Program-made: the position numbers and the translations under genes | Part shown: piece by piece, positions 1-12,038 of the stretch | Layout: every line of letters starts with the position of its first letter | Numbering within the stretch: the stretch's first letter is position 1 | Source: Gliomastix tumulicola | Taxonomy: Eukaryota > Ascomycota > Sordariomycetes > Hypocreales > Bionectriaceae | Length of the DNA stretch: 64,000 nucleotides | Assembly (NCBI GenBank): GCA_001599755.1 | Contig: BCHX01000002.1 | Location: 3,640,330 to 3,704,329 of the forward strand | Direction: 5' to 3' | Notes under the pieces: generated by a model | Databases searched by the model: none | Told to the model about the DNA's origin: nothing | Seen by the model: only the letters and a program-made list of their open reading frames with translations

Positions 1-2
1 CC

Positions 3-452
3 AAGGCCGACTGCCTGCGAGATGTATTCGAACTTCTAGCACGTGAAGTGCCCCTAATTGATCGACCTAGCCGACCTCCAACGAGAGTATCAGATGCTTC
101 TGCCCAAGCCATCAGGGAAAAGCTACCAAACGTGCGCTCGCTGATTGTCCACCGGTCCATCATGCGGATGATCGAGGAGATGATCACCGATGACTTCCCC
201 CGGCTTCGTGGAGACCAATCATCTTTGTCGACCCGGGAGCAGAACGGGTCTTCTCTCCCAAATCGACAGCAAGTTAGAACTGCGTCACCGGCGACTGCGA
301 ATGTTGGTCTCGCTCCGTTCGAGCTGCCCTTCACAGCTCAGCATATGTACGGCGTCGGTGACGCTGCAACGGGCGTGGAAGGAGGCCCGATGAGCGCCGA
401 CGAGCTGCTGGCATTCCCGGGCATGTTTGACCTGGACAGCTGGACTCAGTAG
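3..452 (+). CDS. C-terminal end of a fungal transcription factor (partial)
   Basis: The frame is open from base 3 with no start codon in the window, so this is the last ~149 residues of a gene whose 5' part lies outside. It ends at a TAG at 450-452. The composition, with a short helical basic stretch (VRSLIVHRSIMRMIEEMITD) and an acidic/aromatic tail ending in LDSWTQ, is typical of the far C-terminus of Zn2Cys6 fungal transcription factors. No DNA-binding or catalytic motif lies in the visible part, so the assignment rests on resemblance of the tail only. It runs convergently toward the HET-domain gene, with 84 bases between the two stop codons. The GTG at 48 is internal and not a start. Confidence 0.45.
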   Translation, partial: KADCLRDVFELLAREVPLIDRPSRPPTRVSDASAQAIREKLPNVRSLIVHRSIMRMIEEMITDDFPRLRGDQSSLSTREQNGSSLPNRQQVRTASPATANVGLAPFELPFTAQHMYGVGDAATGVEGGPMSADELLAFPGMFDLDSWTQ

Positions 453-536
453 CCGGTTCTTTGGTTGGGCCATCATACACTCAACGGAACACTCTAACAC
501 CAGGCCCTGGTAGCGAAATTTAATACTATCTGACGA

Positions 537-2867
537 CTACGAGATATGCAATATCTGCGTCCCGATCCGCTGAGCATCGGCAGACATAAGGGCTTCCCCG
601 GCCATGAGGCCGTAGACGTACGACTCCCCCACAAGCTTTACCCTCCCCGTATCCTGCTCCGGCCGCAAAATAAACGGCGTCTTCCCGCCATACAGAATCG
701 CGATCCCATCTCCCTCCCTCGCATTCCACGGCGCCAGCCCGATGTATCCCCTCCTCGTCACCATCAGCGCACGATGCGCACAGGCCCTGTGTATGCGCCT
801 CAGATACGTGCCATACTTCTCCTGGATCTTGAACGGCTCCCGCACCGACTGCTTCAGCGCGGCCCTGAAGCCCTGGTACTCCATCGGCTTGATGTTGTAG
901 TACGCCTCGACCATCTGCGACTCGATGCTGAGCAGCTTGTTCTCCTCCGAGGCGCTGTCCCAGATGCCCAGCTTGGCGAAGTCGGGGATGTCGCTCAGCC
1001 AGCCCGTGCGGTCGTACCACGTCTCGACAAATGCTTCATCCTCGTCGGGGACGGCACCAGCGCCTGCGTGGTCGGCGATCATGGTGCGCCAGAGGGCATT
1101 CTTGCGGCCGCCGGGGGAGGATTTGTAAGGGCAGTAGTCGACTTCTACGCTGCCGAGGGCCTCCCATGCCATGAGGACATCAATGCCCTTCCGTGATAGA
1201 GGCGGCCTCTCTGTTTCTGGGTGCCACGGAGCGGCGATGCAGTCGATTGTATCGAAGTAGAGCCCGTCTAAGCTCAGCCAGGGAGAGTGGTCGTCAGAGT
1301 AGACGTATGGCAGGGTGTCTCCCGCAGCCCAGAACTGCTGCTGAGGGAGCGTCCAGTCGAGCAGCGGCGCCGGATCCCAGTCTGTGGGCGTCGCCCAGTT
1401 GGGCACCCAGGATGGCAGGCCAGTCCTGAGAGTCTCACGCACCTGCTCTTTCTTGAGACGTCGTTCCATGTCTTCCTTGGTCTCGTATGGCTCGAACGCG
1501 ACCTTCGCCCGTCCTACACAGTCCCATTTCTTCTTCCAAGCCGTGGGCAGGATCCGCTGCTTCGTATGGTACTCGTACTTCTGCGGCGGCAGGCCTGCAA
1601 GAGGACTCGTCGAGTAGACCTGGTTGTCGAAGTGGTTCTTGAAGACAGAACCGCTCCCCTGAGGAATCCGCTCCCAGCCATCAGGCAGCCGAACCCACGC
1701 CTTCCTAGTCTTCTTCTTGGAGTCATCAGCCACAACGGCGTTCAGGTCATAGTACCGCCCCTGGTCGAGGAGCGAGTACGCAAACGCCTGCTTGGGCTTT
1801 GGCTGCACACCCTCCCACTCCCTCTTGCAGTTCAGCACATCTAGGCACCGCGACGACCGGATAATGTTGTACGCGAAAGTCCGATACACTTTCGTCACAG
1901 GAGACGTGTAATCAGCCCGCACACCCATCGTCGTCATCGACGGCACGATCCCGACAAACCCATAGATCTTATCCCGCTCATCAGAGCACTCCAGCCCGCG
2001 GAACCGATACAGCACGTCAAACATGCTCACGCTCTCGGGCGAGGAATCATGCCACGACTTGCGGTAGTCGGATATGATCTTGTACACCTCGTCCGGGAAC
2101 AGATCCTTCTCGTTGATCGGCACGTTGAACACCTGCACCCGCCCCTGCGTCCACTTCAGCCGGCCCCAGAGCTCGGCGAAGCTCTCCCACGTGACCGTCT
2201 CGCCGCCGCACATGACGACGAGCTCCCGCGCCAGCACCGCCTCCTGGATGATCCACGTGCGCGTCCACCAGGGGCGGTCCAGCAGCTCGCGCACCTCGCC
2301 GTTCATCTGCTCGTTGACGTGGTCGGACCGGTTCTTGAGCGCGGACAGGCCGCCCATCTCGAGGCCCATGGGCATGAGCCCTTTGTCGTGCGTCCTCTGC
2401 TTGCGCCAGCTGTGCCAGCCGACGGCTAGCATCTTGTTCTGCAGGAGGCGCATGCCTACTGGTCCGCCGATGCCGAGTTCGCCGAGGAAAACGCAGACGC
2501 GTGTCGCCTGTCCGTAGATGCGCTGCATGAGCATGACCTGCCCTGAGCGCTCGGCCACATCCCGCTGGTTGATGCACAGCGCGTCGATCCAGAGGTATCG
2601 CACAGCGCGGGGCAGACGCAGACGGCGAAGCGCGGCCGCCGCATTCTCGCGGACCTCGAAGGGCTGGCCGTCGAGGGTGATGGTGCAGGGCGTGCCGACG
2701 TCGCCCCAGGTGTACGAGAGGGCTTCGAAGGGCGGGTTGGCGTCGAGGTAGACGGACTCAAGAAAGGCGACGAGGGGTGCTTCGAGGTGGCTGGATGGAT
2801 GGAGGGCCAGGCGTCTGATCTCGGCGTTGGCTGAGTCGACGGGGCGATAGGGGTGAAAGGGAATCAT
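537..2867 (-). CDS. HET-domain (heterokaryon incompatibility) protein
   Basis: A single uninterrupted frame of 776 residues. The N-terminal third carries the HET signature blocks: FEALSYTWGD (about residues 47-56), YLWIDALCINQ (91-101) followed by the ER..QV..M..IY motif, and RPWWTRTWIIQE (about 199-210). The C-terminal part has the usual end of long HET proteins, a G-x-x-P-W...GD-x-I-x-x-L-x-GG...PF-x-LRP stretch and YVYGLMAGEAL. HET proteins act in the cytoplasm in non-self recognition after hyphal fusion and can trigger cell death; the allorecognition partner cannot be told from sequence. There is no NACHT, WD or ankyrin repeat. The start at 2867 gives the normal spacing before the first HET block. 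No intron is needed. Confidence 0.93.
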   Translation of the reverse strand: MIPFHPYRPVDSANAEIRRLALHPSSHLEAPLVAFLESVYLDANPPFEALSYTWGDVGTPCTITLDGQPFEVRENAAAALRRLRLPRAVRYLWIDALCINQRDVAERSGQVMLMQRIYGQATRVCVFLGELGIGGPVGMRLLQNKMLAVGWHSWRKQRTHDKGLMPMGLEMGGLSALKNRSDHVNEQMNGEVRELLDRPWWTRTWIIQEAVLARELVVMCGGETVTWESFAELWGRLKWTQGRVQVFNVPINEKDLFPDEVYKIISDYRKSWHDSSPESVSMFDVLYRFRGLECSDERDKIYGFVGIVPSMTTMGVRADYTSPVTKVYRTFAYNIIRSSRCLDVLNCKREWEGVQPKPKQAFAYSLLDQGRYYDLNAVVADDSKKKTRKAWVRLPDGWERIPQGSGSVFKNHFDNQVYSTSPLAGLPPQKYEYHTKQRILPTAWKKKWDCVGRAKVAFEPYETKEDMERRLKKEQVRETLRTGLPSWVPNWATPTDWDPAPLLDWTLPQQQFWAAGDTLPYVYSDDHSPWLSLDGLYFDTIDCIAAPWHPETERPPLSRKGIDVLMAWEALGSVEVDYCPYKSSPGGRKNALWRTMIADHAGAGAVPDEDEAFVETWYDRTGWLSDIPDFAKLGIWDSASEENKLLSIESQMVEAYYNIKPMEYQGFRAALKQSVREPFKIQEKYGTYLRRIHRACAHRALMVTRRGYIGLAPWNAREGDGIAILYGGKTPFILRPEQDTGRVKLVGESYVYGLMAGEALMSADAQRIGTQILHIS

Positions 2868-4240
2868 TGCTTCAATGAAGAGACAGAGTCTCTGGTGGTG
2901 GATGGGACGATATGCAATGTGGTCAATTGGCTATGGCTCAGGCTGTTCTATCATCTCTTCCTAACTACAATTCTATCCTTACCTCCGGTCATCTCTGCAG
3001 CGGGAGCCATCCTGTATTTGTATCACCCTGTCTCCTTTGATTTTCTCCAAAAAAGGGTGGTCAGATGAGTCTCGACAAAATGAGGTGCTTGCCCAACAGC
3101 TGTGATGGTTGCTCAGCTCCAGCGCCACCGCCTGACAAGCACCGCGTTTATGGGTGTCGAGGTCGTGGTCTAGACTGGCATCCTGGTTAAAAGAACACTA
3201 GCACGCAAGTGGTGGTTTCCAAAGTGCTGAGATCACTGTGCCGCGTTGCCGAAGGAGGGGGAGAGATAATGCCAGCCAAGACATAGAGCGTAGAGGCCAT
3301 CATGAGCGATGTGAATGTCTAAACAATTGGGAACTGAAGCAAGGAGGGAGCTTTCAGCCTCTCGGGACAGCGTGTGTGGCATTGAGTACAAGCATCGGTC
3401 TTGCTTCTCCGGCCATGCACCCGGGCTTCGGTGGGGGAACATTCCGGGGTAAGGTCCCGGACGACCGGCGCTGCGAATATCATCATGTCAGGATTCCTAG
3501 AACCCAAGAGATACTGGTATGTCTCTTGATATCTTCTCGTAACGACACATTGAATAGGAAGCTCCATGCGAAAGAAATGCCAACGTACCGCAGAGAAAGT
3601 CCAGGCCTCCCCATCACTCTGAAGCCAACCTATCACCGTCCGCTTAGACCGGCTGACACCCTCCTATGACACCTCGACAGAGCAACACACTCGCGATTAA
3701 TCGCAGTTTTCAGATATCTTACCTACGCCCAACGTAAACGCTTTACGCCGGCCAGCACTTGTTGCCCATTAATGCCCATTCAGGGTAAAAATTCCCCGTC
3801 CCAACTACGCTGCAGACACCACCGGCTATTTTTCCCCAACACAGTATAGCGCTCCAGAGCTTCTTATCAGCGGGGGAGGGGCATACCTTCAGCAGTAACA
3901 GAACCATGCTCCAACCACACGTATCGAAGCAGAAATTCCTTTCGAGTGCTGTTAGTCACATTGTCCAACACCCTATCGGCATCTTATCGTCGCGCGTCCG
4001 CCAATCGTGTGACATCTCAGCCACCGATAGAGGGTGGGATGTAGATAGATAAAAAGAAGAAGATGGGCAAAGGGATTTAATTTATATATTGCGATGCCCA
4101 GATCAGTCCAATGTTCCCGGGCCATCGCTCTGAGCCTCCTGTCCTCAACTTCTACAAGATCAATCCCATCTGCCCTCCCAATTGCAGCCCCCAATCCCAC
4201 CACACACAAAGCAGGCACAAGCAGGTAGAAGCTCTTCACA
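2868..4240. other. Divergent intergenic region, HET gene to amine oxidase gene
   Basis: This 1.37 kb region separates two divergently transcribed genes and should hold both promoters. Open frames at 3238-3669 (+) and 3319-3636 (-) overlap each other, resemble no family I know, and have no supporting splice or start context. I see no RNA gene or repeat. Confidence 0.6.
4081..4090 (+). promoter_or_regulatory. TATA-like element upstream of the amine oxidase gene
   Basis: An A/T-rich stretch, tttatatatt, preceded by atttaa, lies about 150 bases upstream of the ATG at 4241 in otherwise mixed sequence. The position suits a fungal core promoter with a leader of 100 or so bases. No transcription start can be read, so this is only a candidate. 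Confidence 0.3.
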
Positions 4241-6716
4241 ATGGCGTCTCTCTACCCCCATCCCTGGGACCCGTTGTCGGGCGAGGAGATCACCAGGGCC
4301 ATTGACGTCGTCAAGAAGACCCATGGCGAGAAGCTCCATTACCAGGCCGTCACCCTGCTCGAGCCGCGCAAGTCGGACATGACGAGCTGGCTCGAGAAGA
4401 AGGGCCCCCGGCCGCAGCGATTGGCCGATGTCACAGCCATTGGCGGCAACGGGAAGGTCTACGATGCGTTTGTCGACCTGGCCGGTGGTGTTATCATCAA
4501 GTGGGAGGAACTGAAGGACTGCCAGCCTATTGTGAGTTCACTTCTTACTGTATGACTGGGTTACTCTAGGGGACGCCGACTGACTAGTGGCTAGATCACC
4601 CTCGAGGAGCTCATGGCCGTCGAGACCATCTGCCGGACCGACCCGAAAGTTATCGAGCAGTGCGAGCTGAGCGGCATCGCCCGGGAAGACATGCACAAGG
4701 TCTACTGCGACCCGTGGACCATCGGCTACGACGAGCGCTACGGCAGCAACGTGCGGCTCCAGCAGGCGCTCATGTACTATCGCCCGGACATCGACGACTG
4801 CCAGTACCAGTACCCGCTCGACTTCTGCCCCATCTTCGACTCCAACAAGCAGGAGATCGTGTCCATCGACATCCCCAAGGTCCGACGGCCGCTGCCAAAA
4901 CTCGGGAACCCGATCAACTACCACCCAGCCGGCGTGCAGAAGGCGGGCGGGTACCGCAACGACCTCAAGCCCATCAACATCACGCAGCCCGAGGGCGTGT
5001 CCTTCAAGCTCCGCGGCAGGGAGATTGAGTGGCAGAACTGGCGGTTCCATATTGGCTTCAACTACCGCGAGGGTATCGTCCTCAACGACATCAAGTACAT
5101 CGAGAAGGGCACGCCGCGCTCCATCTTCTACCGCCTGTCGCTCGCCGAGATGGTTGTCCCCTACGGCAACCCCGAGTTCCCGCACCAGCGGAAGCACGCC
5201 TTCGATCTGGGCGAGTATGGCGCCGGCTACATGACCAACAGCCTGGCGCTCGGCTGCGACTGCAAGGGCAGCATCCACTACCTCGACGCCGAGTTCCCCA
5301 GGAGGGACGGGACGATCCGGACCATCAAGAACGCCATCTGCATCCACGAGGAGGACGCTGGTATCCTCTTCAAGCACAGCGATTTCCGTGATGACTCGAG
5401 CATCGTCACTCGTGCCCGCAAGCTCATTGTCCAGCAAATCTTCACAGCTGCCAACTATGAGTATGCGATCCAGGTGAGTCTCAATCAGTCAACGGCACAC
5501 ACCATGATTACCTTGTTTGTAGCACGTCACTGACAGGTCTTGCTTCCGCAGTGGGTTTTCCACCAAGACGGCACAATCCAGCCCGACATCAAGCTCACGG
5601 GCATCCTAAACACCTACGTCATGAACCCCGGTGAGGACACTCACGGCTGGGGAACTCAGGTCTATCCCGGTAAGTTCATGCCGCGCGGAGCGGCCGGAGT
5701 GCAAGGAGCTCCGGCCCGGATCCGATTTCTCCTTCACCCTGTTGTTCACGGAGACTAACGCTGCGAAGGCGTCAACGCACACAACCACCAGCATCTGTTC
5801 TGCCTCCGTATTCACAGCAACGTCGACGGGCCCAACAACACCGTCTTCGTGTCCGACACTGTGGCGTCTGACGCACCTGTCGGCAGCGCGGAGAACTTCT
5901 ACGGCAACGCCTTCGGGGCGAAGCGCACCAAGCTCTCGACCGAGGGCGAGTCGAAGACCGACTACGACGGCTCCAAGAGCAGGACGTGGGAGATTGCCAA
6001 CACCAACAGGTTGCACCCGTACAGCGGCAAGCCGTCCAGCTACAAGCTTGTGAGCCGTGAGGTCCCAGGACTGCTGCCCAAGGAGGGCTCCCTGGTATGG
6101 AAGCGTGCCGGTTTCGCTCGCCATGCAGTGCACGTAACCAAGTGTAAGTCTGCGTGGTCCCCCCCCGTCGTCGTGCACCCTCACCCCCCCCTCCGATATT
6201 GGTGGGGCCGCAGGAGGAGAAGGAGAGGAGGTCCCCGAGGCACTCCTCCCTGCCTCCTACCCGCCCCCTCACATCCTTCGCATTGCCCCTCCCTCTTCCC
6301 CCAGATGGACCGACTTGGCTGACATGGCTGTTTTAGATCGTGATGACCAACTGTGGCCTGCGGGACGTCATGTTCCCCAAACCTCTGGCGAGCCCACAAG
6401 AGGCCTCCCTGAGTGGATCGGCGACGGGCAGGAGTCCATCGACAACACGGACATTGTCCTGTGGCACACGTTTGGGGTAACGCACATCCCGTCGCCAGAG
6501 GACTTCCCCGTGATGCCCGCCGAGCCCATCACGCTGCTGCTGCGGCCGCGCAACTTCTTCACCAACAACCCCGTCATGGACATCCCGCCCAGCTACGCCA
6601 GCACGCCCAGCCAGGTGGCCGCCCAGGGCAGCGGCGTGCTCGACGCCAGCGACAGGATGAGCACGCTCGCTTTCGCCGACTCCAAGACGAATGGCAGCTG
6701 CTGCGCCAAGCTGTGA
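4241..6716 (+). CDS. Copper amine oxidase (topaquinone), peroxisomal
   Basis: Five exons join in phase: 4241-4531, 4595-5473, 5552-5669, 5769-6143 and 6337-6716, giving 680 residues, the usual size of fungal copper amine oxidases. It oxidatively deaminates primary amines to aldehyde, ammonia and hydrogen peroxide. The topaquinone precursor is Tyr385 in TAANYEY. The catalytic-base Asp is about residue 301 in HAFDLGEYG. Copper ligands are His436 and His438 in NAHNHQHLF and His604 in GVTHIPSPEDFPVMP. The protein ends CCAKL; the final AKL is a type 1 peroxisomal targeting signal, so peroxide would be released beside catalase. Introns are 63, 78, 99 and 193 nt, all GT-AG; the last is C-rich. No regulatory gene for amine use adjoins it. 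Substrate range (methylamine, benzylamine or other) cannot be read from sequence. Confidence 0.97.
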
Positions 6717-9700
6717 ATGGGGGCACGGGACGAGACGTGGTTTCGCTAGTTCCGACCTCCAACTCTCTGTGTCGTCAGACCAGCTGCCCGACTACACTCT
6801 AGCCTCCCCCTGCTGGAGAGACAGACGAAGAGTGTGAGTGGGGGCGCACCAGAATGAAGGGTCCTGGATCTTTTGGGGCATCTCCGTCTATCCGCCATGG
6901 CAGTCTTGAATGTAACGTGGCGCAGTGAACGGTGAAGTCATACTAGGCCTAATGATTGACTGAAGAGGGAAAGTTAGTCGCCAATGACGCGGGCGCTGGG
7001 CAAAGGGGGATGAGGATTGGCAGAGAGGGCTTGCAGGAAGACGGGATGAGGAGAGATAGGGGATCACCCGACGCACTAAAGGACAAAGAAAGAAATGTCC
7101 CTGTTTGGATCAACCGTTGGATGGCAAATGTATAATCGCAGCTAAGGATCATGGCAAAGATACCTCTCATCTCCCATCTCACCTTAGGTGCATCTGCAGG
7201 TGGCGCAAAGTACTTGTGTGTGTCGTGCAGCTGAGGAGGCAAAATAGGGAGCACATGCAGCAGTGCGCACATTCTGAAATGATTCCGTGCTTGCTTCCAT
7301 GCTCTCGTGGATTGCGCCTTCCATCTCAAAAGAGGAATGCTTCCCTGGGAGGGAGCCAATGGATCGCGCCTTCCCTCACGTCGATTGGCCGGGACTTGAC
7401 CGACTCGTCGGAAAAAGAGATTCAGAAAGATGACGGAACGATGCACTTATTCTGCAGGCCAAGGACGCCTCCAGTCGCACGCTCTCTTTGTCAGTCTTCA
7501 GCACCTCCGACGACTATGCGTGCGATGCCGCCTCAGGATCCAAGGCGTGGGCGTGCTGATCATTGATAAGTGACCGGGGAGCTGCTTATGTGTGGTACAG
7601 TCACGATTTGGTGTTGGGGAAAAGGGGGACACCTCCGCGCAACAACCGAATTCACATGCTGCAGTGCTGCAGGGCCATTCCATCCATGCAGCACTAAGCC
7701 CGGAGAATGAATGATTGATGATTGATCGCATTTCATTCAAGTCAATGACATCGTGCCCAACATCCCTTTCCTTTGTTGAGCTTCGGCTTCGGTCGGGCGA
7801 GGTATTACTCACAGCGAGAAAAACTCATTGCAGAATTTTTTAAGATTTTTTTTTCTGATGCTATTCTCGTGCTGCTCCATGTGGCTCAGCGAGGAACGTT
7901 CTGTACGTATCGAGAAAAGCCTGTAATAATAGTGGCAAAGGCGTCCCGGTGACTGGGAAAATACGGGATGAAGAAGGCCCGTATTTGCGGATAGCAAAGG
8001 GCTAGAGCAAGATTCTCACCACCAGTGGCCTCCTCCTCCGTAGACGGGCACAGTCCGAGAATCGGTACTCGTACACGGACGGAGAGGGCCGTCAGCGAGC
8101 GTCTCTCGTTAGGGGACCGATTTCAGGACGTGCTGGTGCCCGGCTCTGCGGGAAAAACGAAGCCCGATGCGGTGAACTGTCACATTAATAATAATACCTC
8201 ACGGTGCCGATAGACGATAGGACATCCAATATACGTGCACAAGTCGGCGGCGGCGGACGAGACAGAAAAGATACGTCTAGAACTTGCAGGCGGTCGTCGC
8301 ACTGGGGATGGGTCTTGGTAGGGCGACGTGTGCTGCAGCTTCCTGCAGCCATCGGCCTCGCTAGCGAATATCGAGACGGAGATGGAGATGGAGGTGGCGA
8401 AAAACAGGGTCCAGTTTACGATGGACAAACCAGCTCCTGCAGCGGTGCAGCATGCCGCAACCATCACGTATGCAGCTGCAGGCCAGATGCAGATGCAGGC
8501 TGCAAGAGTAGACGAGACGGTGAAGATCCCCTAGACAAGGGGGAGGTCGGTCTCGGCGTAAAGTGAACACGTTTGTCCATCTCAGCCTGCCGTTCGACGA
8601 GACAAGCGCGGCACACGCACAACGCACAACGGGCGGTGACGGCGGCTGCATGAGAGACACAGGACAAAGGCCCTGTTGTCCGGCCCGTCCAGGATCAAAG
8701 GTTCCGACGCTTACTCCACGATGTACGGACAAAACAAGCATACGCATAAACTTTAGGTTTCGATAAACAACTGCGTCAGGGAGGGGGAACAGGCGAACTG
8801 ACCTGGAGAGAACTGGCACAACAACTTACAAGGAGAAACAAAAGCTGGACGGCGCTTGGAATGAAAGACAAGACGGCAAAGACGGCAATACTAAGCCAGT
8901 TCCGGGACGGTCTATTGTGGCGCATCTCGCGTGCCGCCAGTGCGATTGAGTGCGATTGGAGGGAGCCAGTGCCTGGAGTGCCACTGTAAAAGTAATAATA
9001 TCCACTGATGAGTCTGTCTGCTCAGGAATCCCGCACCGCCGTGGAGGCCCTGTAGTCTGTCCTCGCTCTGGAGGTACTCGCTGCCCCAGAGCGTGTAGCT
9101 CGAGGTGCCGGCGCCGTACTGGCTACCCCTAAAATGGCCAGCTCGCGGCCCCGGTTTATGTAGCCTGCACCCATGCGGGATAGGGCCATTACAGCCCTGT
9201 ACTTGCCACGTCCGTCAGGCGACTTTGGCCCCCCGAAAACCTGCTGGGAGCGGGCACTGCATCTCGGACACCTGGACCAGTCTAGCGCACCCCCCCAGAG
9301 CCGTACCTCCAGGCCGTTCTGGTACGAGGAGGGACTTGTAGCACGCGAGGAGCAAGGAAAGGAGGAGAGCAGGTCAGGCCAGCCTGGCCCATGACCCGAC
9401 GGGCGAGTGATCCTTGCGCCCGCAATCTTATGACCCTGCCCTCGCATTCTAGCCTGACTCGGCGTGCGAGTAGTAGCGGCAGTGGTTGGGTGGTGGCTTG
9501 GAGGGAGCCCTTTGTGTGCCCTTTCATCCACTGTTTTTCCTTCTGGTGTCTTCGCTCGTCCTGTGCTAGCATTTTTTTCCTCGGGGACTGAGGACGCAAA
9601 AAGGAGTTTTAAGGCTGGACGTGCCGCCAATGGGCCCTCCCTTTGCTCGCCTCGTCCGTCCTGTGCTAGCTAAAAGAACAAAACGATCCTCTTTCATCCC

Positions 9701-9870
9701 TTGAGTCTTCTTAGCTTCGTCTGTTTTTTTCATTTTCCATTTTCCTCGCTTTCTACTTTTCCGGCCTGTTTCACACGTCCCTCCTCCATCATCAACCTTG
9801 CTTCTTCCGTCTGGCCCTGTCACCGCCTACGGAGATACCGCAACCAGCCCAACTCGATCTTTATACTGCT
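6717..9870. other. 3.15 kb intergenic region without a supported gene
   Basis: I looked for conserved peptides, splice-joined small exons and tRNA boxes and found none. Scattered open frames (for example 7105-7566 and 8204-8566 on +) are low-complexity or without family resemblance. The last 350 bases are T/C-rich and look like the leader or promoter of the downstream transcription-factor gene. A 14-base direct repeat lies at 9557 and 9657. Confidence 0.55.
9557..9670. repeat. 14-base direct repeat, copies exactly 100 bases apart
   Basis: The sequence cgtcctgtgctagc occurs at 9557-9570 and again at 9657-9670, about 200-310 bases upstream of the ATG at 9871. The two copies could be paired binding sites or a trace of a small duplication; the intervening sequences are not alike. 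Function is unknown. Confidence 0.6.
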
Positions 9871-11623
9871 ATGGCAACAACTCTTGCGTTTACTGATCAC
9901 TCAAACATCGGCTCTCATCATACGTCAAAGCGCATCATCCGCAGCCATGTTATGAAAGGAAAGACGGCCGGCAAGGGGCGGGCCTCGAGGAGGTCATCAT
10001 CGCAGACCGGGGATGACGACGCGTCTGTGGCCAAGGGCGAGCGCGGCAGCGTCCACGAGCAGCCCAATGTCTGCCCCAAGATGCTTCTCCAGGTCGGAAA
10101 CGAGCTTTCCGGCCTGAAGTCTGGCGGCGAGATGACTCCTCAGGCCCGGGTTTTCGTTCATGATTGTGAGTTGGGCTGCCCCCTATACTGATGACGAGTC
10201 CCTCTTAGACTCATGATGACAAGACTAATGCTAACAATGTCTTAACAGTTATGTGCTACGTCTCCGACGCCATCTACCCGGCCGAGTTCAGCGTCAAGCC
10301 AGACCTCGTCAAGGCCGTCTGGTTCAAGTACATGCTCGTCGATGAGGCTTGTAAGTCAAACCCTCCTGTTCCTGGGTGGCGAATTGCACATATCGCCAAG
10401 CCACACGATTGCACTGCCCGCCATGGCGCCGCCCCGCCGCTTGAGTTTCTTGTGTCCCTCTTCCACTTCCCTTTTGGACCGCTTCTGCCCGGCCTACGGA
10501 GTTGCTGACCGTTGTTCTCCTGGGTTCTAGACTTCCACTGCTTCGTCGCCCTCTCGGAAGCCTGCGTCGACCTCATTATCGGCAAGGAGGGCTGCTCCAA
10601 CGAGTATCGCCACCATATTTCGTCCGCCCTGCGTCTCATCAACTCGAATCTATCCGGCGACCAGGCCGTTTCTGAGACCAACATCGCGGGCGTCATCACC
10701 CTCTGCTCTCTTTCCTCGATCCGCGAACAGCCATGGCAGACCAAGAACCATTTTGACGGTCTCTGCCGCATGATCGAAGTCCGCGGCGGCATGGAGACGC
10801 TGAGTGGCAGCCCTGCTCTCATGGAGAAGGCATTCCGGTAAGTTGGAACAAGTCACTGTGATGGCTCAGGTCATCGGTTACGTAATTCACGAAGGCGACT
10901 CCGACTGACATGAGACCCTCGTCCTGCAGCACCGACATCGACTTGGCACTCCAGCTTGGCTGCTCGCCGCAGCTGGACCTCTCCGCCAAGAAGCTCGAGG
11001 CCATCGTGCCCATCTTCTGCAACCCCGCATTCGAGGTCCGCTCCCCGCTGATGAACGCCGTGCGCAACGCCGACGTGGAGGTCTTCGTGGCCGCCCAGAA
11101 CATCATGAAGATGTCCAAGATCTTCAACTCGCGCGTCGCCACCCGCAAGCTCGACCCCCTGGCCTTCCAGGAGGTCATTACGACGCTCTGCTACCGCCTG
11201 CTCAACATCGACTCCGTCAACGGCACCAAGCTGGTCAGCCCAATCGCCAAGGCCATCCATCGCGGCCTCGTCGCCTTCATGACTACATTCCTGCTGCAGA
11301 TCGGCCGCGCACGACACCTGCGGTACCGACTGCTCGCCCGGGAGCTCAAGGCCGCCCTCGACAACACGCAGTTCCGCAATTCGGTCGACCCCGCCAGCCA
11401 GCTGTGGCTCCTCGTCGTGGCTGGCATGTCGGTCCTCAACGAGCAGGAGGTCAAGACCTGGCTCGCGCCTCGCATCACCGAGGTGCTCGATCAGTTCGGC
11501 ACCACTGACTGGTCCTTCGCCAGCCGCCTCCTGAGCAAGTACCCTTGGATCAAGACGATTCACGACCAGAACGGCGCCCAGTTGTGGAAGATCTGCTTCC
11601 CCGACGAAGACATCGAGCACTAA
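9871..11623 (+). CDS. Fungal-specific transcription-factor-domain protein lacking a zinc cluster
   Basis: Four exons join in phase: 9871-10165, 10249-10350, 10531-10837 and 10930-11623, giving 465 residues; introns are 83, 180 and 92 nt. The N-terminus carries the conserved RxIRSHVMKGK-type basic block, followed by a serine/basic linker, that opens many fungal proteins with the 'fungal transcription factor 2' domain. The central part (about residues 95-250) contains the GGMETLSG element and the rest is helical. I find no CX2CX6C zinc cluster, zipper or other DNA-binding module in any exon. It may bind DNA through a partner, or act as a nuclear regulator without direct DNA contact. The start at 9871 is the first in-frame ATG before the conserved block. 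No target gene can be inferred. Confidence 0.85.
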
Positions 11624-12038
11624 GGCCGGTCCTTAGAACGAAGGAACAAGGAACACCAAAACAACTTGCATTCGCTTTATGATACCAATTTTTTTTCCAT
11701 CTCCTCCGTGGAGACTTACAACTTTCGACAATTAGACGTCCAACATTTGTTCCTTCAGCTCGACCTCGGTTGCTCCAGTGCAGCACCGACACATCCTGGC
11801 TGGACACGCTCCAGCTCCGCAGCGATGTCCTCCCACACTCGCTTGCACCACTCATCACCATCCCGGCTGGTGATCCAATCCGGGATCCAATCTCTACTCA
11901 GATTTTGTCTCAATTAGCGTTTGCTTTTCTCTCACAACTTGATATTGAATATAAACAACAGCACCAGGGGCGGAAACGGTGTGCTTTTTCTTTCTTGGGT
12001 GGTGTCTTTTTTTTTTTTTTTCTCGGGAGGGTTTTGTC
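11624..12038. other. Convergent 3' flanks
   Basis: This 415-base gap lies between the stops of the transcription-factor gene and the dehydrogenase gene. It holds a run of 15 T at 12007-12021, which is A-rich on the minus strand just past that gene's stop, and otherwise nothing recognisable. Confidence 0.6.

Noticed and set aside
3238..3669. A 143-codon plus-strand open frame between the HET and amine oxidase genes
   Set aside because: Composition is not protein-like, and a minus-strand frame of similar length overlaps it.
4538..5437. A 299-codon minus-strand open frame
   Set aside because: Antisense shadow of amine oxidase exon 2, rich in Val, Leu, Asp and Glu; no conserved motif.
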